A stretch of 38,140 nt of DNA, from contig JAMPGE010000017.1 in assembly GCA_023664085.1 (NCBI GenBank), positions 1-38,140 on the forward strand. Direction: 5' to 3'. The stretch is from Muribaculum sp. Its GTDB lineage: Bacteria > Bacteroidota > Bacteroidia > Bacteroidales > Muribaculaceae. The notes beneath the pieces were generated by a model. The model had not been told where the DNA came from, did not search any database, and saw only the letters and a program-made list of their open reading frames with translations. Position 1 is the first letter of the stretch, and the number at the start of each line of letters is the position of its first letter. Shown here piece after piece: positions 8,623 through 16,070 of the stretch. The translations under genes and the position numbers were made by a program.

Positions 8623-9411
8623 CTACTTATTTTCACCTTCTGCGGCTGCCGCTGCATCGCGGGCATCCACCTCTTCCTTTATCCAGTCATAGCCGCGACG
8701 CTCAAGCTCCAGTGCCAGTTCGGGGGTACCCGTACGCACTATGCGACCTTTGTAGAGGATATGTACGATATCGGGCTTGATATAGTCCAGAAGACGCTGG
8801 TAATGGGTGATAACTATCGTGGCATTGTTGGATGTCTTGAGTCGGTTCACGCCCTCGGCCACTATTCTGAGTGCGTCTATGTCAAGGCCCGAGTCGGTCT
8901 CGTCGAGTATGCTGAGGCGCGGCTCGAGCACTGCCATCTGAAAGATCTCATTGCGCTTCTTCTCGCCTCCGGAGAATCCTTCGTTGACCGAGCGGGAAGC
9001 GAGTTTATTGTCAAGTTCCACCACAGCCCGCTTCTCGCGCATCATCTTCAGAAATTCGGATGCCGACATCGGAGGCTGGCCGAAATACTTACGCTTGGCG
9101 TTGACGGCGGCGCGCATAAAGTTGACCATCGACACTCCGGGAATCTCTACCGGATACTGAAAACCGAGAAACAATCCTTCATGGCTGCGTATCTCAGGAG
9201 GCATACCAAGCAGGTCTTTGCCGTAAAATTCAGCCTTTCCGGAAGTCACGGTATATGCCGGATTCCCGGCAAGAACCATGGAAAGGGTGGACTTGCCGGA
9301 GCCGTTGGGTCCCATGATGGCATGCACCTCACCGGGGTGTACCTCAAGATTTATTCCTCTCAATATTTCTTTGCCACCGATTTCGGCGTGCAGATCTTCT
9401 ACTTTTAACAT
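8623..9411 (-). CDS. sufC: Fe-S cluster assembly ATPase SufC
   Basis: A 262-residue ABC-type ATPase that drives SufB-SufD conformational change during cluster assembly. Walker A is GPNGSGKST near residue 34, the ABC signature is FSGGEKKRNEI near 150, and Walker B is LSILDETDSGLDIDAL. The Asp-Glu-Thr-Asp-Ser-Gly-Leu-Asp run is specific to SufC. The start is ATG 9411 (MLKVEDLHAEIGG); the longer frame upstream overlaps cvpA in another frame and does not look like SufC. It lies 16 nt after cvpA and 7 nt before sufD. The normal Bacteroidales neighbour sufB is not upstream. Confidence 0.95.
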   Translation of the reverse strand: MLKVEDLHAEIGGKEILRGINLEVHPGEVHAIMGPNGSGKSTLSMVLAGNPAYTVTSGKAEFYGKDLLGMPPEIRSHEGLFLGFQYPVEIPGVSMVNFMRAAVNAKRKYFGQPPMSASEFLKMMREKRAVVELDNKLASRSVNEGFSGGEKKRNEIFQMAVLEPRLSILDETDSGLDIDALRIVAEGVNRLKTSNNATIVITHYQRLLDYIKPDIVHILYKGRIVRTGTPELALELERRGYDWIKEEVDARDAAAAAEGENK

Positions 9412-9427
9412 TTCTGGTTGATTTATT

Positions 9428-10099
9428 TTATGAGACCGTAGTCTCTTTATTAACGATTTTAGGGCCGTGCCGGTTGGGCGCATCCCAACATTTACAGACA
9501 TTTTTGCCATAAATAAGGTCTTCATCACACCACCCGCCCGGAGCGACCCGGGATATTCCTTTGGCCTCCTCGAGGCGCCTGCGGTGGGCCAATTCCTCAT
9601 ACCCGGGAGCGCCAAGGGCATCCGGTGCGATGTCCATCACCAACTCCACTACGTTGCCATCGCCGTCCATGGCATATTTCAACAGTGTGGAGTATGGGTT
9701 ATAGTCCACCGCCAGATTGAAGCCTATGGAGACGAAAAATACATATTTCAGCACCCCGAACAAGCCTCCTGCCAGCGAACTGAGCAATCCCGACTCAAAC
9801 ACCGACATGGCGCTGCGCAGGATTGCCGACAGAGATTGCAACAGACAGAACACCGCCACATACACTATCGACGGAGCCGCCATCTGCAGCAGTAAATCAC
9901 CGCCCAGACGTGATGCCGTATCAGCGTAAGTCTCCAGAAGCCATGCATATACCGGGTCGGAAAAGATATGTGCGCATACTATGCCGAATGCCATTCCCAG
10001 CACGGAGGCAATCTGGCCTTTCACCCCGGCATGATATCCTCTTATCGCACCGAGAGCGGCCAATACAATCACGGTAAGATGATAGATGGCGTCGGTCAT
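9428..10099 (-). CDS. CvpA family membrane protein
   Basis: A 223-residue inner-membrane protein with four hydrophobic segments in the first 130 residues, the CvpA (colicin V production) layout. The opening MTDAIYHLTVIVLAALGAIRGYHAGVKG matches the family pattern of a first helix followed by Gly-x-Arg/Lys-Gly. The family role is poorly defined; it has been linked to envelope homeostasis. Residues 150-223 form a hydrophilic tail with two cysteines near KNVCKCW. It is the first gene of the leftward suf operon. CvpA next to suf genes is, as I recall, common in Bacteroidales, but with sufB between them. Confidence 0.8.
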   Translation of the reverse strand: MTDAIYHLTVIVLAALGAIRGYHAGVKGQIASVLGMAFGIVCAHIFSDPVYAWLLETYADTASRLGGDLLLQMAAPSIVYVAVFCLLQSLSAILRSAMSVFESGLLSSLAGGLFGVLKYVFFVSIGFNLAVDYNPYSTLLKYAMDGDGNVVELVMDIAPDALGAPGYEELAHRRRLEEAKGISRVAPGGWCDEDLIYGKNVCKCWDAPNRHGPKIVNKETTVS

Positions 10100-10328
10100 T
10101 TCTTTTTCTTTTATCCCTTGGAGTCCGTCTCATAAAAATTTTATCAAACGGAGCTTGGCATTCTTACGGGGCCACACTTCGCTTCCCGATTGGCGGGCCG
10201 CCGACAGTCTGATGCCGGGCAGAATCATTCAGTCTACAAAATTAATAAAATTTTACAGAATTATGTTAACAATTCAAAAGGCATCCCGTTTTTATTTCGG
10301 CAGTATTGGATTTTAGTCTTTTTATATG
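10100..10328. promoter_or_regulatory. Divergent control region of cvpA-suf and GH25
   Basis: On the minus strand TAATTTTG (10237-10244) exactly matches the -7 element, about 138 nt upstream of cvpA; no good -33 is seen at the right distance. The leader contains, on the minus strand, AAATTTTTATGAGACGG (about 10125-10141), which recurs with one extra T before the gate-domain protein near 31946-31963. No gene is visible here. Confidence 0.4.
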
Positions 10329-10336
10329 TAAATTTG
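10305..10336 (+). promoter_or_regulatory. Bacteroidota promoter for GH25 gene
   Basis: ATTG (10305-10308), a 20-nt spacer and TAAATTTG (10329-10336) give a full -7 match with one mismatch at -33. The predicted start of transcription near 10343 lies inside the longest reading frame, so the ATG at 10306 cannot be used from this promoter and the ATG at 10363 is preferred. Confidence 0.65.
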
Positions 10337-10362
10337 CATGGTTTATCGCCTTTGGGGATCCT

Positions 10363-11187
10363 ATGAAAATACAATTCAAACACGACTTTTGGGCATCCGT
10401 GGGCTTTGTGGCTGTAGTCGCAATGCTTATCGGTGCATCCGTATGGGCTTGGCGCCATTTCATGAAGTCACCGCCATACGTGGATCCAGCAAAATACCCC
10501 GTGGCCGGAATAGACGTTTCGGCCCACAACGGCCCCGTAGATTTCAACGCCGTGGCTTCCGAAGGCTATAAGTTCGTTTTTATCAAGGCTTCCGAAGGCG
10601 TAGACTTCCGCGACTCCATGTTCGTTAAAAACTATATCGATGCCCGTAGGGCCGGACTTAAAATCGGTGCGTATCACTTCTTCAGATTTGACCGCGACGG
10701 CATCGACCAGGCTCAGAATCTCCTCGGAGCCATCGGCGGACGTAAGATGGATCTCGGAGTGGTGATCGATGTGGAGGAACACAACAACGCATCCGGCGTG
10801 GACTCCACCCTTATCGCCGACCGACTCTTGAGAATGGTGGAGTTTCTCAACCTCGTGGGGATGAAAGTCACTTTCTATACCAACCGAAAAGGATATCCCG
10901 ACTATCTCAAGCAGACCGTGCCGGGAAGCAACCTTTGGATCTGCTCGTTTTCCCAGGTACCTCCCGATATTGAATGGACTTTCTGGCAATACGACCACCA
11001 CGGCAAAGTGGCCGGCATCGATTCCGACACGGACCTCAACGTATTCTGCGGCTCCACCACGGAATGGACCAATTTCCTCAACGGTTCGATCTGGCCATAC
11101 AACGAATCATCTTCACCGTACTCCGCTTCAAAAGAATCCCGGCCGGATGAGTCCAAACGCAATATTCACACCGTTTCCACGTTATAA
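10363..11187 (+). CDS. GH25 family lysozyme-like muramidase, membrane anchored
   Basis: A 274-residue glycoside hydrolase family 25 protein (Chalaropsis-type lysozyme fold) predicted to cut the MurNAc-GlcNAc beta-1,4 bond of peptidoglycan. A single hydrophobic segment at about residues 12-30 is an uncleaved anchor or signal. The catalytic domain starts at YPVAGIDVSAHNG (Asp51). The second acidic strand VVIDVEEHN supplies Asp136 and Glu138, matching the DxE active site. GAYHFFRF near 102 and the C-terminal WTFWQYDHHG motif are typical. The final 25 residues are Ser- and Pro-rich. porU follows after 18 nt without a visible promoter, so the two may be co-transcribed. Whether it remodels the cell's own wall or attacks others is not shown. 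Confidence 0.9.
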   Translation: MKIQFKHDFWASVGFVAVVAMLIGASVWAWRHFMKSPPYVDPAKYPVAGIDVSAHNGPVDFNAVASEGYKFVFIKASEGVDFRDSMFVKNYIDARRAGLKIGAYHFFRFDRDGIDQAQNLLGAIGGRKMDLGVVIDVEEHNNASGVDSTLIADRLLRMVEFLNLVGMKVTFYTNRKGYPDYLKQTVPGSNLWICSFSQVPPDIEWTFWQYDHHGKVAGIDSDTDLNVFCGSTTEWTNFLNGSIWPYNESSSPYSASKESRPDESKRNIHTVSTL

Positions 11188-11205
11188 CCATACATCTGTA
11201 CTTCT

Positions 11206-14200
11206 ATGAGAACTAACATCATAACGCATATTCATAAATATACCTCGTATAGACCGCTGCTGCTGTTCTTGGCCATTATTCTCTCTGCCGTGAGCAGTCT
11301 GCACGTATTGGCCTTCGACCCGCGGATCTACGCGGAATCCTCCGTACTCGCCTCCGGGAAATGGGCACGCGTAAGCGTGAGCCAGACCGGAATGCAGTTT
11401 GTCAGCAATGCCCAGCTCCAGAATCTTGGATTCTCCGACCCATCCAAAGTGAACGTATATGGATTCGGAGGACGAATGATCAGCGAACAATTGTCTGCAG
11501 ATATGCCCGATGACCTTCCTCTGCTCCCCGTGGTGCGCACTCAGCGCGGCATTCTCTTCTTCGGAGTGGACACTATGGATTGGGAGCGCCAGACTTCCTC
11601 CGCTTCGGCCATGACGTGGAGCCATATCCAACATGCCTACGGCCTCAACAGCTACTATTTCATCAGCGACCGAGCCATTGAAAACGTGCCCATGGCTGAT
11701 GCCACGGCTTCCGTAGCCGCCGACGCACCCGTTCTTAACACCTTCACATGCCGCACCGTTCACGAATCGGAAATCTTTGCCCCCTCCAATTCCGGACGAA
11801 ATATCCTCGGTGAAGACTTTCGCTCCCCCACTACCAGAAATTTCTCTTTTCCTTTGCCTGATCCCGCCGACGGCAACGCAACCGCCAGAATCCAGTTCGC
11901 CGGAGGCACCACATCCGGTTGGGATGTAACCATCAAAGGTTCGGGCAACTCCAAAGCTTCCCGTGCCTCCCAAAACTCCCCCCTTGGAAGCGCCTTCATG
12001 CAATTGCTGAATACTGAAGGCACCTTCCCCACCGACGGCGAGAAATTCTCACTCGACGTAACGTTCACCGGTCGTGGGGGCGTCACCATCGCACGGCTCG
12101 ACTGGATCGAAGTGGAATGGACACGCAGCCTGAAACTGCGTTCGGGCCAGCTGCATATCTACGATGACCTCACGTCTCCAAGATTCTACAGAGTGGAGGG
12201 ATGCGATGAATCCACCGTGGTATGGGACGTGACCACACCGTCACGCCCCCGCTCCGTAAAGGCTTCCCTTAACGGATCCACTCTCACATTTCCGGCCAAC
12301 GGCAATGCGGAGTTTATCGTCTTTAATCCACAAAACGGCTATTACGCGGTGAGTCCTGCCGGAGCCGTTGCCAATCAAGACGTGCATTCACTGCCTGTGC
12401 CGGACATGCTGATCATATCACCGTCGGAATATTTTGAAGCCGGCGAACGCATCGCCGCTCTCCACCGCGAGCAAGGCATGGTCGTACACAATCTCACCCC
12501 CGAAGCCCTCTACAATGAGTTCTCCTCAGGCACCACCGACGTCTCCGCATTCCGCAAAGCCCTCAAAATGTGGCAGGACCGCGCAGGAGACCCTCTCCGC
12601 ATATCATATTGCCTTATTATATCCCGCCCCACTTACGACAATAAGCAAGTCACCGATCTGGTGAAAAACTGCGGCTATCCCCGCATCCCCATATGGCAAA
12701 GCCCCACAGGTTTCTCCGAATCATCCTCTTACTCCACAGATGATTTCATCGGAATGCTCGACGACCCCAAAGGGCGTTTCGCCATCGAATCTTCACCGAT
12801 ACGGGTAGCCGTGGGCCGCTTCCCCGTCACTTCTCTTCAGGAAGCCATGGACGCCGTAAAAAAAACCGAAGACTACGTGCGCAATCCCATCTACGGAGCC
12901 TGGCGCAACAATGTGATGCTTGTGGCTGAAGACGGCGACAACGGCATTCACCTCACTCAGGCCGAAGAAGTCTACAAGGCCCTCAAGAGCAAAGGCAACG
13001 GCCAGCATCTCGACTACGAACGTCTGTATCTCGGCACATATGCCACCGAACTCGGTGGCACCGGCAAAACCCACAAGGCCGCCAAGACCCGTATGCTCAA
13101 TAAGCTTGAGGAGGGTGTGTTGTACTGGGACTACATCGGGCATGCCAACCCTTACTTCTGGGGATATTCCAATTTCTTCCTCTGGAACGACATGATGGGC
13201 CTCTCCAACGACAAACACCCGTTCTTCTACGGCGCCACGTGCGAATACACCCGCTGGGATGCCGACGAACGATCCGGCGGAGAAATGCTCTGGCAGAAAT
13301 CCGACGGCGGAATCATTGCATCGGCCATCGCCACAAGATCCGTGCTCATCTCAAGCAACGGCCCTCTCAACCGCAACACAGGCTCCTTCGTGTTTGAACC
13401 CGACAAAGACGGGCTCCCTAAAAGAATGGGGCAGTTTTACGTTGAGGGGAAAAACAGCTATCTGAGTTCCAACACCCTGCGCTACTGCTTTGTAGGCGAC
13501 CCGGCCCTACGGCTCGCCGTGCCCACCGAGAGAGTGGTGCTCGACTCGATAGCCGGCGTAGACATCGCTTCCATCTCACATCCTGCCGACTATCCCCAGC
13601 TTAAGGCTCGCCAGAAAGTGAAAATTGCAGGCCGCGTCACCGACGTCAACGGCAATCTCCTCAACGGCTTCAACGGTCAGATCCACATCCGCCTGCTTGA
13701 TGCCGAAAAGCCCGTCACCACCATTGAAGAAGACGAAGAGACCCGGAAGACCTACAACGATCGCAAAACCATGCTATACACCGGCATTGCCAACGTAGAA
13801 AACGGCCTGTGGTCCACATTGATGTATCTTCCGCCGGAAATCGAAAACAACTATGCCTTTGGACGGCTCACTTTCTATGCCAACACTCCCGACGGTGTGG
13901 AAGCCAACGGCTCTTCCGAACAGTTCTACGTATACGGCTACGACGATACAGCCGAAGAAGATCTGACCGGACCAGACATCCATACCTTTGCGCTTAACAG
14001 GCCCGACAACACCGACGGATGCGTAGTCCATACTTCACCTATGGTGCTCGCCTCTTTCTCCGACCCTTCCGGCATCAACATCTCCGACGCCGGTATCGGC
14101 CATAAACTCACCCTCGTGCTCGACGGTAAAAAATACTTCGAAGACGTAAACGCATATTATTCACCGGACCCGTTTGACTCTTCCGCCGGAAGCATCTCAT

Positions 14201-14625
14201 ACCCGATGGAAGACATCACTCCCGGTGCCCATACACTTAAACTCGTGGTATGGGACAACGCCAACAACTCCTCCTCCCGGGAAATATCCTTCAACGTCAA
14301 CGCCGCCATTACTCCATCAATCTACGATCTTACCACAGACTGCAACCCGGCATCCACAAGCGTGGAATTCATCCTCTCTACCGACAGGCCCCGTTCCAAG
14401 GTAGACTGCCTGATAGAAGTGTTCGATCTGCAGGGTCGCACCGTATGGAGCAAAGACACCGAGACTCAAACGGATATTGACAGCGCTCTGCGAATGCAAT
14501 GGAACCTCACGGACCATAGCGGGCTGAGAGTGGAACGCGGCATATATCTCTACCGAGCCACCATCACCGCCGAAAACGGAGCCCAGACCACCAAGACAAA
14601 AAAACTCGCTGTCACAGCCCCCTGA
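11206..14625 (+). CDS. porU: Type IX secretion sortase PorU, C25 peptidase
   Basis: A 1139-residue secreted protein with a signal peptide in the first 36 residues (cleavage near VLAFD). PorU is the outer-membrane sortase of the type IX system: it removes the C-terminal signal domain of cargo and attaches cargo to anionic LPS. The N-terminal part starts with SVLASGKWARVSVSQTGMQF, typical of PorU. The gingipain-like C25 domain spans about 390-770. Its catalytic dyad is His646 in DYIGHANP and Cys679 in GATCEYTRWD; the Cys position is close to Cys690 of P. gingivalis PorU. The C-terminus is a FlgD-like Ig domain ending in WNLTDHSGLRVERGIYLYRA, as in canonical PorU. A second C25 protein lies 1.4 kb downstream, so which copy is the main sortase is uncertain. 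Confidence 0.85.
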   Translation: MRTNIITHIHKYTSYRPLLLFLAIILSAVSSLHVLAFDPRIYAESSVLASGKWARVSVSQTGMQFVSNAQLQNLGFSDPSKVNVYGFGGRMISEQLSADMPDDLPLLPVVRTQRGILFFGVDTMDWERQTSSASAMTWSHIQHAYGLNSYYFISDRAIENVPMADATASVAADAPVLNTFTCRTVHESEIFAPSNSGRNILGEDFRSPTTRNFSFPLPDPADGNATARIQFAGGTTSGWDVTIKGSGNSKASRASQNSPLGSAFMQLLNTEGTFPTDGEKFSLDVTFTGRGGVTIARLDWIEVEWTRSLKLRSGQLHIYDDLTSPRFYRVEGCDESTVVWDVTTPSRPRSVKASLNGSTLTFPANGNAEFIVFNPQNGYYAVSPAGAVANQDVHSLPVPDMLIISPSEYFEAGERIAALHREQGMVVHNLTPEALYNEFSSGTTDVSAFRKALKMWQDRAGDPLRISYCLIISRPTYDNKQVTDLVKNCGYPRIPIWQSPTGFSESSSYSTDDFIGMLDDPKGRFAIESSPIRVAVGRFPVTSLQEAMDAVKKTEDYVRNPIYGAWRNNVMLVAEDGDNGIHLTQAEEVYKALKSKGNGQHLDYERLYLGTYATELGGTGKTHKAAKTRMLNKLEEGVLYWDYIGHANPYFWGYSNFFLWNDMMGLSNDKHPFFYGATCEYTRWDADERSGGEMLWQKSDGGIIASAIATRSVLISSNGPLNRNTGSFVFEPDKDGLPKRMGQFYVEGKNSYLSSNTLRYCFVGDPALRLAVPTERVVLDSIAGVDIASISHPADYPQLKARQKVKIAGRVTDVNGNLLNGFNGQIHIRLLDAEKPVTTIEEDEETRKTYNDRKTMLYTGIANVENGLWSTLMYLPPEIENNYAFGRLTFYANTPDGVEANGSSEQFYVYGYDDTAEEDLTGPDIHTFALNRPDNTDGCVVHTSPMVLASFSDPSGINISDAGIGHKLTLVLDGKKYFEDVNAYYSPDPFDSSAGSISYPMEDITPGAHTLKLVVWDNANNSSSREISFNVNAAITPSIYDLTTDCNPASTSVEFILSTDRPRSKVDCLIEVFDLQGRTVWSKDTETQTDIDSALRMQWNLTDHSGLRVERGIYLYRATITAENGAQTTKTKKLAVTAP

Positions 14626-14711
14626 GCGTTGAATCGGGTTTAACACCCCGGACTCTTGAAGCGGTTCTACAGGAATAACTTCTTTTTTGTCGACAAGACT
14701 CCGGTGTATGA

Positions 14712-14743
14712 TTTGCAATTTTCGAAATTAAGATATAACTTTG
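14712..14743 (+). promoter_or_regulatory. Bacteroidota promoter for rex
   Basis: TTTG (14712-14715), 20 nt, then TAACTTTG (14736-14743): an exact consensus match. The predicted transcription start is near 14750, so the first ATG of the frame (14751) would be leaderless. The family start at 14805 gives a leader of about 55 nt. Confidence 0.8.
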
Positions 14744-14804
14744 TAGTCTGATGCGATATCCGGATTGGCTCCCGATGCTGCTTCAGACTACTTTTATCAG
14801 AACA

Positions 14805-15443
14805 ATGACCAACGGCAATCAAAAGCATCCCATATTACCGGAACCTACTCTCAGGCGTCTTCCATGGTACCTCTCGTACGTGGATACAATTTCCGCCCGA
14901 GGTGTGGAAAACGTATCCTCAACCACCATTTCCCGTGCCCTCAACGTGGATGCATCCCAGATTGCCAAAGACTTGTCTTTCCTTAACATCAAAGGTAAGA
15001 CAAGGATTGGATACAACGTACGCACCCTGCAGTCCGAACTCTCCAAATTTCTTGATTTCCACACACCCCACACTGCATACCTCTTCGGTGTGGGCAATCT
15101 CGGAAGAGCTCTCCTGCAGGACAAGGGCCTTATCAATTACGGTCTTAAGATCCACGCTGCCTTCGATGTGGATCCCAATCTTACCGACACGGAAATATGC
15201 GGAGTAAAAGTGCATGATCTGACCGAACTTTCGCATATCATGAATGAGGATCCCGCGGCCGTGGCTATCCTCACTGTGCCTGCCGAAAACGCTCAGGACG
15301 TGGCAGACTTCGCTATGAAGGCCGGTGTAAAAGCCATCTGGAATTTTACGCCTTACCGCGTAAAGGTGCCACCGGAAGTTGTGCTTTCAAGCACATCCAT
15401 GTATGCCAACCTGGCCATTATTTACAATCGACTGAAAGCGTAG
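14805..15443 (+). CDS. rex: Redox-sensing transcriptional repressor Rex
   Basis: A 212-residue cytoplasmic dimeric repressor that senses the NADH/NAD+ ratio and controls fermentation and respiration genes. An N-terminal winged helix (residues 10-80, starting LPEPTLRRLPWYLSYV) is followed by a Rossmann domain with the NAD-binding GVGNLG at 95-100. The motif AIWNFTPYRVKVP near 180 and the C-terminal helix that swaps between subunits are typical. The start is set at 14805 because the usual family start precedes LPEPTLRR by a few residues and the promoter lies just upstream of the longer start. It sits between two PorU-like genes and probably begins the transcript that runs through the FAH-like protein and the second peptidase. 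Confidence 0.95.
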   Translation: MTNGNQKHPILPEPTLRRLPWYLSYVDTISARGVENVSSTTISRALNVDASQIAKDLSFLNIKGKTRIGYNVRTLQSELSKFLDFHTPHTAYLFGVGNLGRALLQDKGLINYGLKIHAAFDVDPNLTDTEICGVKVHDLTELSHIMNEDPAAVAILTVPAENAQDVADFAMKAGVKAIWNFTPYRVKVPPEVVLSSTSMYANLAIIYNRLKA

Positions 15444-15473
15444 CCCGCCTCAAATATTTAACAATATGCAACA

Positions 15474-16070
15474 ATGAAAATATTCGGAATGATTCGCAAC
15501 TACAGGCTCACGGGATGCAACGATCATGCTCCCGGATGGTGTCTGTGGCCCGACTCTTCCATGTTGCGCAACAATAAACCTACCTTTATCCCATCCGAAT
15601 CTGAGTCTTTCGTACTTTGCCCCACTATGTGCCTACGGATTGCCAAGTTAGGCAAACGGATCGCTCCCAAATTCGCGTCACGCTACGTGGATGCCGCCGC
15701 GGCCGCAGTCGTAATCTTCAGAGCCCAAGCTCTCCGCCAACTTCTCGACGGCGAAACGCCTTCGGCCGAGAGTCTCGTCTTCGACGGCGCTGTGATGACC
15801 GGAGATTTTATGCCTCTAAGCGCGTTTCCCGACAATTTCGAAATGAACGTGAAATACAAAGACTCCTCTTTCCGTACGCTTAAGTGGCAATCTTCAGAAA
15901 TCGTAACTGATGCAGACCTCTGCATCTCATTAATAAGTAAATACAACACAATCAAATCCGGCGACCTCCTGCTTATCTCGCCCCATCCGGAAGGTCTTCC
16001 GACAAACATTGACTCCAGGGTAACATGCACCTGTCCCGCCGGAGTCCTTCTTAAATTCAACGTCAAATAA
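15474..16070 (+). CDS. Degenerate FAH-fold protein, likely pseudoenzyme
   Basis: A 198-residue protein whose layout follows the fumarylacetoacetate hydrolase family (2-hydroxyhepta-2,4-diene-1,7-dioate isomerase type). MKIFGMIRNY matches the opening strand. WPDSSMLRNNKPTFIP matches the usual KPDTALLRNN segment. LRIAKLGKRIAPKFASRYVD matches the helix before the active site, and TIKSGDLLL matches the TLKTGDLI strand. The metal-binding Glu-x-Glu of HEVEL is replaced by Cys49-Pro-Thr51. The Asp of the DFTARD motif is gone (VVIFRAQALR), and the terminal GTPAGVG loop reads ISPHPEGLP. Normal catalysis is therefore unlikely. The stop overlaps the next ATG (TAATG), so it is translationally coupled to the PorU-like gene. 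The alignment is from memory of the family, not computed. Confidence 0.75.
   Translation: MKIFGMIRNYRLTGCNDHAPGWCLWPDSSMLRNNKPTFIPSESESFVLCPTMCLRIAKLGKRIAPKFASRYVDAAAAAVVIFRAQALRQLLDGETPSAESLVFDGAVMTGDFMPLSAFPDNFEMNVKYKDSSFRTLKWQSSEIVTDADLCISLISKYNTIKSGDLLLISPHPEGLPTNIDSRVTCTCPAGVLLKFNVK

Noticed and set aside
10261..10275. Possible Rex binding site around GTTAAC upstream of GH25
   Set aside because: Only the 6-bp core is symmetric; the TTGTnAA/TTnACAA arms of Rex operators are not both present.
14626..14711. Terminator after the first porU
   Set aside because: Only a 4-bp GAAG/CTTC stem before a T-run is visible, with a loop of about 17 nt; too weak to call.
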